A stretch of 31,724 nucleotides of DNA from Reticulitermes lucifugus (GCA_026260175.1 JAKCWW010004314.1:10271-41994); one strand, 5' to 3'; shown: positions 10,827 to 22,232, numbered from the stretch's first letter. Program-made: numbers and translations. Notes: generated from the sequence alone by a model not told the origin.

Positions 10827-11776
10827 GGGGTTCTGTAATTAACACAACTCTCCAGACACGAGAAATGTAAATGAACAGTGGCTAGTTCTTGGCTACATCA
10901 TCCCTTAAGATACCGCGTCCATGCATGGCCGATGGTCTGGCTGAACGTCCTTCGAATCCCGGTGTGAATACTCGCAAGGAACTGAAGGAGATGTCATGCA
11001 CGTCCGTAAGAGAGCTACCTCTTTTCATGGTAAAGGATGAGGCTTTCCTCGGGGAAAATATCGTGTGATGAACTTGAAAGAATTCGATGGCTTTTTGTAC
11101 AAACCGCGGCGCTCCTAAAACAGAGAACATTTTTATAAAACTCTTCGTTCCTAGAATTATTTTTATTGAAAATTCACAAGATGAAAGTTACACGGTCACT
11201 CTTCTGGTGTTACTCTAAATAATTCACGTCACTGTACCTTAATCCACGTAAAAATACTGTCAGTACTTAACATTTCTAGTTGATAGTTTTGAAATAATTA
11301 TGAAATGAAACGACGAGCAGAAAAATGCGTCCGATCTAGTTAACGTCCAGAGTCATTAACTTTTGCGGCGGTGCTTCAGCCTAGTTATCCTCCTGTACCA
11401 AATTCGCCCACGCTACAAATTTTCTTGTTGGCTACTACGCAAACATTGCTTAATTTCCATAAGTAATGAAGTTAAAAGTTCAAAAGCTAAATTTTGATTG
11501 GCTTCCTAATTCGCGCGTTAAATTCTTTGAAACTACTCCACTGAAAGTCTCTGGCGTCCTAACGCACCGAGCTACGCGACTAAGCTAGCTCTTCCCACTC
11601 GAAAATTAATTATCGGAAACCCCCGTCAAGTACATATTTCCCTCTTTCTCTAACTTTAGTGTTTCCCTCTAAGATGGTATGGCATTCCTGTGCAGGGTGA
11701 TTCAGGATGTAAAGTCAATATTTTGGGAGTGATAATATCTGCCATTGTGAGAAAAGAAGTTCATATGAACATGTGT
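10827..11776. other. No gene recognised
   Basis: No supported gene. The minus-strand frame at 10882-11130 (82 codons) has no recognisable family. A short cagggtgattcaggatgtaa near 11694-11713 resembles a motif often met in arthropod repeats, but nothing around it confirms an element. Confidence 0.45.
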
Positions 11777-11792
11777 CTAATTCTGAATGGTT
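11777..11792. repeat. Target-site duplication, left copy
   Basis: ctaattctgaatggtt, identical to 12129-12144; it flanks the SINE at 11793-12128. Confidence 0.95.
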
Positions 11793-12128
11793 CTTCTTCC
11801 ATTGGCATTACAGCCTGAGGTGGGCCAGAGCCTCCTGAAGGTTTCCTGGTCGGTAAGTGTGCATTCTGTAGNNNNNNNNNNNNNNNNNNNNNNNNNNNNN
11901 NNNNNNNNNNNNNNNNNNNNNNNNNNNNNNNNNNNNNNNNNNNNNNNNNNNNNNNNNNNNNNNNNNNNNNNNNNNNNNNNNNNNNNNNNNNNNNNNNNNN
12001 NNNNNNNNNNNNNNNNNNNNNNNNNNNNNNNNNNNNNNNNNNNNNNNNNNNNNNNNNTCGGTCGGGATCGAACCCGCGAACCTTGGGTCCAGTGGCGAGC
12101 ACGCTAACCATTAGTCCACCAAGGGCGA
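11793..12128 (-). mobile_element. SINE family C with assembly gap inside, perfect TSD
   Basis: The interval between two identical 16-bp repeats is one insertion of about 336 bp. On the minus strand it starts with a tRNA-like head. The A box tggtggactaatggttagc lies at 12103-12121 and the B box GGTTCGATCC at 12065-12074. The 3' end, nearest 11793, is rich in ggaagaag. The acceptor ends do not pair, so this is a SINE head rather than a working tRNA gene. The central 186 bases are unknown (N). The two frames running through the gap (11761-12207 minus, 11787-12107 plus) are artefacts. Confidence 0.9.
11872..12057. other. Assembly gap (186 N)
   Basis: A run of N wholly inside the SINE of 11793-12128. 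The gap length may be an estimate. Confidence 0.99.
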
Positions 12129-12144
12129 CTAATTCTGAATGGTT
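12129..12144. repeat. Target-site duplication, right copy
   Basis: ctaattctgaatggtt, identical to 11777-11792. Confidence 0.95.
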
Positions 12145-12468
12145 ACCGACGTATAAATTTTGATTCCCCTTAATCTGTCTAGCCGGTTTCAGAACGTGTA
12201 TTATCAAGGTAATTAAACTTTTGTTACTTTGTGAAAGTAAGCTATTTGCTCTTCAGGTAAATTGACAGCAAGATGAGAAACGCCATGAAAACTATATGCA
12301 TCGGATTTTCACGAAGTCGCCAAGTCGCTCCAGTACACAAACACAAATGCATCGAGGTATTATCGAATTCCATTATAAAACGTAGCAGCTCCTTCACGAA
12401 TTTCCACAGAAGCACTTTTTACACGTTTAATATCTTTCACTGACTGGCATAATATTTAGTACTTGAAT
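12145..12468. other. No gene recognised
   Basis: Nothing supported in this short interval between the SINE and the LINE fragment. Confidence 0.5.
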
Positions 12469-12671
12469 TAGCACGTATGGGAGACAGTAGAGGTGCGTAC
12501 AGAAATTTGGTGGGAAGACCTGAGAGAAGGAGACCACTTGGAAGAGCTAGGTGTAGATGTGAGTATACTATTGAAATGGATCTTCAATAAGTGGGATAGG
12601 GGGGTATGAACTGGATTGATCTGGCTCAGGATAGGACAGGTGACGGGCGCTTGTGAATGCAGTAATGAACT
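12469..12671 (+). pseudogene. LINE ORF2 C-terminal tail, decayed (first part)
   Basis: This aligns with the minus-strand tail at 21992-22228. It holds the VARMG, [16 protein letters not shown] and DLAQDRxxWR stretches, but with stops and frame slips (for example caataagtgggatag). It is 5'-truncated. The element continues at 13058 after a 386-bp insertion. Non-functional. Confidence 0.85.
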
Positions 12672-13057
12672 GAATAGATTTTATATTCTTTATATTTTTA
12701 ATTTTAATATTAACCACTTATTTGAAATATTTACAATATTTACAGATCTCCACTCCACCAAAAACAGGAGATATCTCTACTGCAAGATGTTTGAAAACAG
12801 CTTTTTTTACATTTTTACATCTTACATTTTAACACTTATATTTTAAGCTGAATAATTTTCAGTAATTTTTAGTAACATTGTACATCAATTTATTGTTGTA
12901 TGATGCTGGTGTATTTATGTTTACCGTCTACTGACATATGATAAGCCGTCTGTGTCCTTATAATATTACAGCCCACTGATGATGGCTAGAATGGGTAGCC
13001 GAAACATGTAGGAGCGCAGAAGACGAGCTTTGTGCAGTAGTTGGAAATATAAGTAGT
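12672..13057 (+). mobile_element. Insertion nested in a LINE, with hammerhead-like 3' motif
   Basis: An AT-rich sequence interrupts the LINE tail. The LINE bases gcagtaatgaact (12659-12671) reappear as gcggtaacgaatct (13058-13071), a diverged TSD of about 13 bp. At 12976-13009 it holds CTGATGA, one extra T, GGCTA, a 7-nt loop, TAGCC, then GAAAC and ATGT. That is a hammerhead-like core with perfect 5-bp stem II, though stem I does not pair well. No coding frame is recognised; the open frame at 12616-12846 spans the junction and is spurious. Confidence 0.7.
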
Positions 13058-13160
13058 GCGGTAACGAATCTTTGAGTTCCATAAAATGCGAGGAATTTGT
13101 TGACTAGTTGATGACGTAACAGCATCTCAAGAAGGACTCTGCTCCATGGAGTTAGTTGTA
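13058..13160 (+). pseudogene. LINE 3' UTR (second part of the split element)
   Basis: Aligns with the LINE 3' UTR at 21912-22010 (minus). Shared blocks include ccataaaa-gcg-ggaattt, ttgactag-tga, and tctcaagaaggactctgctc. It completes the copy started at 12469 and ends near 13160 with ggagttagttgta. Confidence 0.88.
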
Positions 13161-14394
13161 TATCGATTAATTTTTCATGCAGTGTCGACCTTAACAATAT
13201 TGCGCAAAGTGATGCGACTATATGAATGCGATAATCGACACTTGGAGCTCGATAGTATAAACATACGTTTTCTTTCGACCAAACACAGGATTCTTCGTCA
13301 TATCATACACATGAATCTGAGTTTCATACTGAAGGTACAGGCTGCCTAATTAGGACACTCGCTTGTCCCGTGTCCAGAGAACAAGTCTCCTAACACTTTG
13401 GATGACGTATCACTGTGACGAAGAGATCTGCCTTCTGGAGTCTTGCCACGGTCGTTATTGCGTCATGACATTTTTCGCTGATATTTTGTGTATATCCTTC
13501 GAATGAAGATAGCAAGATAACAACACAACTTGCATAGGCAACGTTTAGATTAGCAGCGTCGTTCAAGTGATCATGAGATTGCGATACTCCTGTACTCGTA
13601 AACGTCCTAGTTACCGTTACAGAATATACGGCTAACCACGACTATCTGGTACCCTGTGCACGGGAGCAGCACGCTCTTATCACTGGTCATGTGTTTATAT
13701 ACCTAGAAGCAAATGCTCGACGTTCAGTGAAAACTTCCAGTCTTGTAATCAGGGGATTTATGTTCGTTTCTTTCAGAATTTCCTCCCGGGAATATAAGTC
13801 ACCGATGGCCGTTCACATTATTGTGGGAAAGGTCAAGGTGTAGAGAATGGAAAGGAAGGAGGCAGGGCTAAAAGTCTTTACTGAGAGACCTGCAAATCTT
13901 TTCACTGTACCGCATAGCGTAATGGGATCTGTGGCCAAACCTACTTTACTCCATTTCCACTAGACTTGATGTGGAAAAGGCCGCTGGACCGTAAGTAGAT
14001 AGGATGTAATCTGCTCGATATATTGAGCTGTACGGGTTTTACTCAAGATACAAGTCTTCGTTGATTTCAAAGTCACTGTAAATTGTCGTCTACTGTAGAG
14101 GTCCACGTGCACTTTTTACATCGCTCTTGGAGAATATACTTACATCCAGGTGCTGAGATAAATGGTTATTCTGGTCTGCAAAAAAAAAACTCTGCCACAA
14201 GAAATGGTAAATTGTGCTACAGGAAGCTAGTATTTTGCTGTTGAAACGTCCTCCACAATAATCGATCTAATTAGTTATTCGTGAATAAAGCAGATGTAAA
14301 GATACGGTTGTCCGTGCGAACCCAATGCCGGCATATGGCGAAATACAGCTTTACTCATTCTGAAATTTTGCATGGGATGGAGATGAGTGATGAG
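13161..14394. other. No gene recognised
   Basis: Mixed-composition sequence without a supported gene or repeat; short frames only. Confidence 0.5.
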
Positions 14395-14502
14395 TCCTTC
14401 ACGGGCCGCATTGCCCCCCGGGAAAAGAGCCGAAGGCACTCACTGTCAAAGGAGCAGATTTGGGCCCCAGAGACAGTCTGGGCGTTATAGAAGAGAGAGA
14501 AA
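14395..14502 (-). mobile_element. SINE family A, body fragment
   Basis: Contains the family block seen at 10670-10760, namely ccgc-tt-ccccccgggaaa, a degraded gtaccc/tagga region, then gggccccag-gac-gtctgg. Both the tRNA-like head and the 3' hairpin are missing. The open frame 14281-14490 runs through this fragment and is not a gene. Confidence 0.75.
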
Positions 14503-17500
14503 TACCTTAACGCTACTGGATGACGTACTAAGATTCATTGGTCGAAAAAACCGGTAGCCTAGTTTCTGTACCGATTACGCTCTTCAGGCTGCCGGTCATC
14601 AGTGAAGCTGCGCAGGGTGTTCGCGCACACATATTAATCACATAACATTGTTTCATGCGGTTGGAATTTGTTTTTCCGTTTCGGCAGTTTTCAACAATAA
14701 CTCTCAAAAACTAAAAATCGACCACTTGTTATAGGCTAATATTTTACACTTAAAACCTCAAATTAATAACTTCCTGAAATTTTGTAGAATCTTTGGATAT
14801 TTTATGTAAAGTGTATTTTTTTGCCCTAATATAATTTTGAATATATTTTTTCAGACTCTTTCAGCATTTTAAATGTTTTCAGTCACCAGCGTTGCATTTT
14901 TTCGGTTGACATTCGGTCATATTTTCATTGTAGTTTTCCGCTATCGGGACCGCGGTAGAGACTAATTATCATTATCATCTTTTGCTGCCCCTGAAACTCC
15001 TCTTATTCACGGGGCATTTGTGACTTCAAGAAAACATTTTTCTAAATGCCCAAAATTTCTTCACATTTTCTGAACATGTCCTTTATTACAAAGTAAATTC
15101 TTGTGCAAGGTATCTTTCCATTTGCCTTTCCAAACTTAGAATTTCTTAATTTTCTGCATAATATTTTAAATATAATATTTTTATATACGGGCTTCAGGTA
15201 AAAGATTATTTTTGCGCGTATTATTATTTATTTGAGAATTCTATGCATTATATTTAAGAAATATTTTCATGGCCAAATTTTATATATCCACATATATTAA
15301 TATCTATATAATTAATGTATAATAACATACATATTTAACCCTGAATGTTATAAAATCATATTTTTTAGTCTTTAATTTATTGTAACAAGAAAACCACTAA
15401 CAGAAACCTTTAATCTTGTATAATTCCACGCAAGTACAACTCTCATTCAGACTGGTTAATATTTAGGACAGAACAGCAGGAAGTGAAGAAATAAATTTAA
15501 GGTTGCGGAAAAATTAATTCAAAATTCAGTTATGCCCTTTTAAAAACTTTAGACGCTAAAACAAATTAATCTAAAACTGATTTCACTACGACTTTTATTA
15601 ATATTTTATAAGATCAAAAGAGAAAATGTAGAATTCTCATTTTTGTAATAAACTGATTGAGGTCCATGAAGTCATTTAACTGTCGCTGATGTTTTATAGT
15701 GTTACTTAAGACAAACAGCATAACTCCTATCTTACTATACAGACCATAGTTATGCGGACACAAAGGACGTAACAACCTATATATATTGCAGCACTTGTTA
15801 ATAAATTAATGTTGATTTCAACAGTGTAATATAAGTGATCAAGCCATGACTGTATTGTGCGAGATCTTATGATTGCATTCTTCCTTCTTGTATTGGTGTG
15901 TACAAAAACTTACCCCCTGTCACCTTTGTGGCGTCAAGTTCAGCATTAGTAATATTTCTTTAAGAAAACTTTGGAACCAAAAGCCATTAAAGGCTTTTCT
16001 CTAATGGTCTATATTATCAATAGCTTCGATCAGTACATTCACTGAAAGGCCTATCTAATTTTCCTGCCGTCTGTAGCCTATGAACCATACAATCTATTGT
16101 TTTCTTTAGCCTCAGACACCTCCAAATCATCAATTGTCATGACGACACTGAGCGGCAGGAAGGGACTCCTCACCATAAATCAACCATGATGTAACTCCTA
16201 CAACCTCAGAACCATTAATCAAAGTGTCTTCCAGATTCACCAGTGTTTACAGCTTTCGTCAGTGTTCATTACCGTGTTATTTGGATAGCAGTGTGCGTTG
16301 CAAGTTTTCTAGTTTCTATTTCGGCACCAACAGTTCCTTCATTCATTCAGTCCTTTTTATCACATCATTCAATTCCCTCCATGTTTGTGATCTGAAGGGG
16401 TGAGGTTATCACAAACAAGTGTCTGCCAGTAGTAGTTCTTGGAAGGTTTTCATGAAATATTTCTCTAAGCGCGTCCATTTGCGTAGACAAATTAGCAACA
16501 TAACAAGTACAGTGGCAATAACATTCTTCCTGTCACAGTTGCTGCCCGGTCTAAGGCCTGTCCTATCGTTCAACTGCTCCAACTCTGGGATCGCTATTTC
16601 GAATCACATTTGTGGCATTGAATGAGTACGTCTTCACTCCATCTTCCTTCCAAGGAATACTTACAAATATTTGTGCACAGATTTAGAAATTCAGAAAATG
16701 TGAGTCCTTTTGCCTCATTGGCCTGCACACGCTATTGAAGTAGCATGAGGAGGAGGGGAAACAGAAGGAAATGAATCTTTACACGCAACTAAATGTCACT
16801 GAGGGGAGGGAAAGGAGGATGGGTGAAGTAGGGAATGTAGCACAAATGGGACAAAGGAAAAATGAATCTCAAAACCAGAATCTGGGTGGATACTAAGCTG
16901 CTAGTTTCACGTCCCAGAGCATCATAATCTTAATCGCTGCTATGAAGCTATGTGAGGTTGTACCTTAGCACATATATATAAAGGATGTTAATTTGTAATG
17001 GTAATGAATTTTCCTAGTTTCAGTACATAAAATACATAGACATTTCTCTCTTGTTAATTCTGAACAACCATTATCCTATAAAATACAAAAATTCTTGTAC
17101 CAGAGACTTTTCTCTTATGAGAAAATGTTTCATTATTAATATATTTAAATTTAGTACTTAATAGGTCCCTTTATTATTATATATACAGAACAATAGAACT
17201 CCAAACTCTTAATTCTTTAAACACGAAAATTAACCAGATCTTTAATACAATATTCAGTTTCCAAAGAGCGTTGAACACACTCCCCTCAAGTATAAAACCA
17301 AACGGATAATGCTGTAAAGGGAAACCAGTTTTAGAAACGATCTTTATTTGTTCTAAAATCCATACAAGAAAAAATACACTTCTTGAGCAGAATGTTGAAT
17401 CATGTAGTGTTAAAATCTGTAGTATTTTAAAGTAACTACTACGATAGAAAGCGAAAATTAATAAGCCGAATTACTTTTAATCACCAGTTGAATTTTATGA

Positions 17501-17994
17501 TTAACACGTTACATCTCTATGAACTGGAATTCTTAATAATTTTGAGTGTAACAACCTTATAGTTAGCTGATCATTGTAAGCCATGTTTAGTCCTATATCT
17601 GTATTCATCCCCCTTACTTTACTCTGGTATTTTCAGTAGTACTTTATAAACGTATAAACATTTTTAAAGCTGTGATCATTTTGTAGACAAGTGTGTTGTT
17701 TTCTCTTTCTGTTCCGGCGGTAATTTGTAATTTCCGTTGGCAAAAGCCATGAATAAAAGCCAGAGACTTTATTGTCACGTACTGTCTTCTTATAAAATAA
17801 CTTCGTATTTTTATGTGTTTTAATACAATTTTTTGTTTTTTATCTTTTGTTTTATACATTTAAATTTGAAGGTGACCGTACATTATGCAGCATCAGAAAA
17901 GCAACTGTTAGCGACAACATTATAAGGTACGAAAAGAAATTATTTCTGAAATAAACTTTTCGCTGCTTTAACTTTGTGTCTGTACACACATAAT

Positions 17995-17996
<2 letters not shown>
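14503..17996. other. Long AT-rich stretch without a recognised gene
   Basis: Sequence from about 14640 to 15850 is strongly AT-rich with poly-T patches. Region 16140-16900 is more balanced and holds a 68-codon frame (16419-16625) with no family resemblance. No RNA gene or transposon end was identified. Confidence 0.5.
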
Positions 17997-18025
<29 letters not shown>

Positions 18026-18044
18026 GTATATATATATACATACA
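17997..18044. repeat. (CA)n(TA)n microsatellite with AT palindrome
   Basis: A CA run passes into TA repeats and the self-complementary core tatatatgtatatatatata. A very similar core recurs at 20699-20729. Confidence 0.9.
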
Positions 18045-18523
18045 ACTAATTCAATGGTACTGCTTATTTATTAACTCCTTAAAGTATAGTGCCTATTACG
18101 ATTATATCACAAGCTGTGACACTGAGAATTATGCTTTTTTTCCAACAGATTGCATTTATGTGTTTCAGTACTTTCTTAGAATAAACAACGATTAGTCCCT
18201 CAAATAACACTAATGTTTTGGTCTTTCAAATGGAAACATAGTGTGTTTTCTGCAACGTATAACTGATGTTTTAAACATTATTTCAATAAATTTCAGGAGT
18301 AACGGACTTAAAAATTTGAAAATTCCCTCATATTTTAACAATGCTTCCTTTTAAAACTCCATATTGTATCAGCATGACAACAAAGTGCCTTGCTTGACCG
18401 AATCACGTCTGCTGAATTCATTCATTATTGATATGCACCTATTATCTAATATAATTTAGATTATTATACTAACATTTACCTAAGGTCACCCAGGATTTCA
18501 AACCCAATTTACGGGTACCTAAG
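18045..18523. other. No gene recognised
   Basis: AT-rich, no supported feature. Confidence 0.5.
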
Positions 18524-18543
18524 TATATATATATATATATATA
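18524..18543. repeat. (TA)n microsatellite
   Basis: Ten TA dinucleotides in a row. Confidence 0.92.
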
Positions 18544-20058
18544 GCCTATATGCTTCTGTATATGATGTACCTATGCATAGAAGACATAGAAACATAGAAA
18601 AATCATCATACCCGGGTTTCGCCGGATGATTATTAAAGCTGCAGGGCATGTGCATAAACGAAACTCGAGCAAACACAAGTAGGTTGTCGACTGATGATAC
18701 AAGTACATTACATGTTGCAGAAACACAAATTTATCCAACCTCAACGTTAATCGTTGAAATTTCGCTGACTTCTCTGTGCGTCGACTGCTAATGTGTTTAC
18801 CTATCTTTCTTCTCCCTAATGTACAGGTAAACACTGTGAGCAGGCGAGGGCTAGCCAAAAGCAGACGGATCTCATGTTTCTAATTTGACACTGTGATTCA
18901 AATGCTGGGTCTCCGCGAAAGGACTGAATATTTTAATTGCTTATTCCTTATAGTAAAGTTTGTTTGATGTTGATACTCTTGCGTGAAGTCTGTGGAATAC
19001 TAGGAGTTCAGATTGACAGCATTAGCTAAGAAGAGAGCGTCCTACTGTTATGTGAAAGTATCTTGCGGGTGTGAAGAATTAAAGATCTTATTTTAATGTT
19101 CGCGATGGCTTTCCAGTAAATGCATAATACGTTTGTTGTAAGAATTTGAAGCAACTGGTTCTCAAAAGGTATCATCTCAGGAAGTTCAAGAAAGTCAATT
19201 GCTCGTCTCTTCCATCAGGTTTAGCAAGACAAACATCCTTTAATACATTATTCCTTCATATTATCATGGTTGATGTGCAAAACAAGAAGCACGTGTTTAT
19301 TAATAATAGGTTAAAAAACTTGTAAACACAACTAAATGCAATATTTTGAAGACATATGCGTACAAATGAGATGATAATGGAATTTCTTTTACAGAAATAG
19401 AGAAGACAATAAATGTCAAGAAAACTGAATGTCAGGGAGAATGGAGCCGTCTCAGAAAATTTTAGAAGGTCGAAGTTTTATGAATACGGGATTAAACGTC
19501 CAGGTTAAATGAAAAAGAGGAAAAAATTAGGGAGCCAGAAAGTGTTAACACTTCAAGAAGGCTCGTGGTCATGGAGTTAATTAGATCACTATTTACAAGG
19601 AAATTCCGAAAGAACGTTTAGGAAACATAGATGAAGAAAAGTGGCCAAGGTGAGCATACAGTTGTAAGTATATAAATGAAGAGACAGACGAAACTAAGGA
19701 GAGGCTGAAAAATGTGTTTCAGGTCTGCAAAATAGTTGAGTATTCGAAACCTTACAGAAGGTACCCAGAGAATCGAATACAGGATTATTTAAACAGTAAA
19801 TTAAATTTGTAGAAAACTTACAGGAGTACTTGAAAGACAAAATATTCCTAAGGGAAAGAAAGGAGGTGTGATAAACCTCCAGTAATTCAACACTACTGCG
19901 CTATGCGTAAGTTATATATCTACATGTGTAAGCGCGTCCGTCTGAGGGTTTATCACAATCCATAAGACCGTAACTTATCAGGTAGACAGGACAATCAGGA
20001 GTTTAGAATGGCTGACAAAGCGGAAAGATGGACCACTCAGGTTCAAAGAATTGACAGG
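18544..20058. other. No gene recognised
   Basis: No convincing frame. The purine-rich section 19390-19870 could be an old LINE or gene remnant, but no conserved block was recognised. Confidence 0.45.
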
Positions 20059-20100
20059 TCGACGGACACACAGACAGACAGACGACAGACAGACAGACAG
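20059..20100. repeat. (CAGA)n microsatellite
   Basis: Imperfect CAGA/GACA units. The 120-codon frame at 20008-20370 crosses this tract (TDTQTDRRQTDR) and has no other recognisable content, so it is taken as chance coding in GC-richer DNA. Confidence 0.85.
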
Positions 20101-20698
20101 GAGCCCATCAAGGCTATACAGGCGATGAGCCAGAGTTTCCTCACTTTTAGACCGGCCAGGTTCAATCTATCAATGAAAGTCAAGAAATTAGTCACTCAAA
20201 CCGGACTTCTAGTCTGCAAAGACGGGTGTCCTGCCAGCCAAGCCAGGCGTCAAGCCGGAACAACAGGTACAGCCTTGCTTCTGGCCAGGCCAGGCCAGCC
20301 TCTTTTGTTACCAAACAAATCAGCATCTAGCCATCTAGCATATTTTCTTACTACGCCAAATGACTACTAGCCGGCCCAACCAGGAGACCTTAAAACGCGA
20401 GTATTTGGAGAAGAATTGTCATATTAATTGTATAGTTGTGTAAACCCTGTGCATAATTCTAACGGATGTTTTTTATTCTGCACTGAATGTGTGTGAATTT
20501 GTAACCCATTACCTCAATAAGACTATTATGCGTTAAAGAAGTACACGGTACTGTACAAATTATTTTAAAATCATAGCATCAGTTTTGGGGTTTATTTAAG
20601 GAATCTGTGTGTGGTGTTTTCGGATGAATTGTACCGGTTGGAATAATATGCGATATACTTTCTCATTTTCTTCAAATTTGGGTGAACACGTCAGTGAT
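20101..20698. other. No gene recognised; locally GC-richer
   Basis: Positions 20200-20400 include short repeats such as ggccaggccaggcc and are richer in G+C than the flanks. No family match. Confidence 0.4.
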
Positions 20699-20729
20699 AC
20701 GTATATATATATGTATATATATATACATA
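20699..20729. repeat. AT-rich palindromic microsatellite
   Basis: TA repeats around a central tatg, able to form a cruciform; similar to 18010-18040. Confidence 0.85.
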
Positions 20730-20758
20730 TAATTTAAAGCTTTCACGGCGATTGCATT

Positions 20759-20950
20759 CAATAAAATAATCTCGGGCTAGCAGCCGCGTCGGATGGTTGA
20801 TTGGCGAGTAAACCAACTGTCCGAGGATCATTTCTTTCCTCGTCATCAGCGAACTGGCCCTGAAGAGGAGGACAGAGATGGCCCTCGAAACGTTGGTTTA
20901 CTTGTCATTCAACAACCTGAAGCGGCTGCTAGCCCGAAAATATTTTATTG
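20759..20950. mobile_element. Fold-back element with mirrored hammerhead-like cores
   Basis: The terminal inverted arms 20759-20787 and 20922-20950 match at 27 of 29 positions (core cgggctagcagccgc). The similarity continues inward (gtaaaccaac / gttggtttac). On the plus strand 20860-20866 is CTGAAGA, followed by G, GAGG, loop, CCTC, GAAACGTT. On the minus strand the mirror position 20843-20849 is CTGATGA, followed by CGAGGA, loop, TCCTCG, then GGACAGTT in place of GAAACGTT. Both strands thus carry the core and a stem II, and the plus-strand copy also has GG against CC for stem I. There is no reading frame. It is a palindromic, non-coding element, probably related to Penelope-like pseudo-LTRs (inference). 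Confidence 0.75.
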
Positions 20951-21764
20951 GCGTCAGTGATATATGTTCAACCAAATACGTTTTACATTTTTTTCGAAGA
21001 GCTTCTTTTTTGACAACAAATTATATACTGTAAGTCTTCTATAAATATAAAGCCATCACATTTACTTGACACGGCTGATGGCTCTAGAAGCTTTTTTATT
21101 GTATTTTATATAATGCAAATAGAGCGAAGAATCGATATGAGTGAAGTTTACTATATAAGAACAGCGCCTGCCAAGAACAAAAGCAAGTTTTAAATAATGT
21201 TAAAGGTAAGAGACAATTTCATATCTTACGTGTTACGTTCAGTATAGAAAGTTATATCCTCGTATTACAGGTAGTAACACAGTACCTTTATGATGAAAAC
21301 ATTCAAGAAGCTCTATCATTTTTCTATCGAATATTCCAGTTTAAAACAAATCTAAGACTCGCTTTATTTACAGGTCTCTGGATATGTAATCGGATCAAAA
21401 TGAATTAAAAAAAAAGCTCTTTTCTAAAGTCGTGGTCTGTGGGGAATATGTCTTTCGAATCCGTCTTCCACTCACATAACTACAGTTTAAGGATTATTAA
21501 CTTTGTGACAATATGAAATAGAAGGCAGTTCTTAGAATATGCCACTGTCGAAAACAACAATAGTAGCTTCTCAGAAAACACAGCAAATCAAGCAAAATAA
21601 AAAGTGCATGCGTTGGTTAAAAAAACTGAAAATTATCGTAGTATATTTTCTGTCCAACAATATCCACTGAAAACTGAAGCAGGGAATTTTTCTGGTGTTT
21701 ATGCAGTATTTGTTGTGCTCCTGATCACAGCAGCTTTGTTGCACATAAAACCTGTTTCGGCGAC
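20951..21764. other. No gene recognised
   Basis: AT-rich, no supported gene up to the 63-bp duplication. Confidence 0.45.
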
Positions 21765-21870
21765 GATACTCAGTGACACTTGCCACTCTATGGGACGCGA
21801 TAAAACGGACAGCTGTAAATCGGCCATGATATCCAGTGACATCTGCCGCTCTACGGAACAGGATAAAAAG
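21765..21870 (+). repeat. Diverged 63-bp tandem duplication inside a 95-codon frame
   Basis: The block starting cagtgac at 21771 is repeated at 21834, an offset of 63 bp, with about three quarters of bases conserved (ctctatgggac-gataaaa against ctctacggaac-gataaaa). The offset is a multiple of three. In the plus frame 21604-21891 it gives SDTCHSMGRDK and SDICRSTEQDK, after a hydrophobic stretch (VYAVFVVLLITAALL). The frame might be an exon or an old transposon piece; no family is recognised and a gene is not called. Confidence 0.6.
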
Positions 21871-21911
21871 TACATTCTGCAGAACAGATGAAAAATTCCG
21901 GTGATTTGTAT

Positions 21912-22232
21912 TTTAACTAATTAACTCCATTGAGCACAGTCCTTCTTGAGAAGCTAACAGATCTTCAGCTAGTCAAGAAATTCCCCGCGTTTTATGAAAC
22001 CCGAAGGTTCATTACCGCATTCACAAGAGCCCGCCACCTCTCCCTATCCTGAGCCATATCAATCCTGTCCACACCCTCCCATCCCACTTCTTGAAGACCC
22101 ATTTTAATATTATCCTCCCATCTACACCTGGGTCTTCCAAGTGGTCTCCTTCTCTCAGGTCTCCCCACCAAAATCCTGTATGCACCTCTCCTCTCCCCCA
22201 TACGAGCTACATGCCCCGCCCACCTCATTCAT
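21912..22232 (-). pseudogene. LINE ORF2 C-terminal tail plus 3' UTR, 5'-truncated
   Basis: The minus-strand frame 22228-21992 (78 codons) is open and begins [18 protein letters not shown]. It continues with the [20 protein letters not shown] block and ends [20 protein letters not shown]. This is the conserved tail following the RT of a widespread insect LINE type. The start codon is just a methionine within the truncated ORF; the RT and endonuclease are absent. The 3' UTR runs to about 21912 and matches 13058-13160. A short tgatttg at 21902-21908 and 22235-22241 may be the TSD. It is better preserved than the 12.5-kb copy, hence younger. Non-autonomous and inactive. Confidence 0.9.

Noticed and set aside
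11694..11713. Possible transposon end (cagggtgattcaggatgtaa)
   Set aside because: No matching inverted end, TSD or coding remnant was found nearby.
12058..12127. Possible tRNA gene, minus strand
   Set aside because: A and B boxes are good but the acceptor ends do not pair, and the TSDs show it is a SINE head.
11761..12207. Frames of 106 and 148 codons
   Set aside because: Most of each is the N gap; the rest is SINE sequence.
20008..20370. 120-codon open frame
   Set aside because: Dominated by a CAGA microsatellite and GC-richer simple sequence; no conserved domain recognised.
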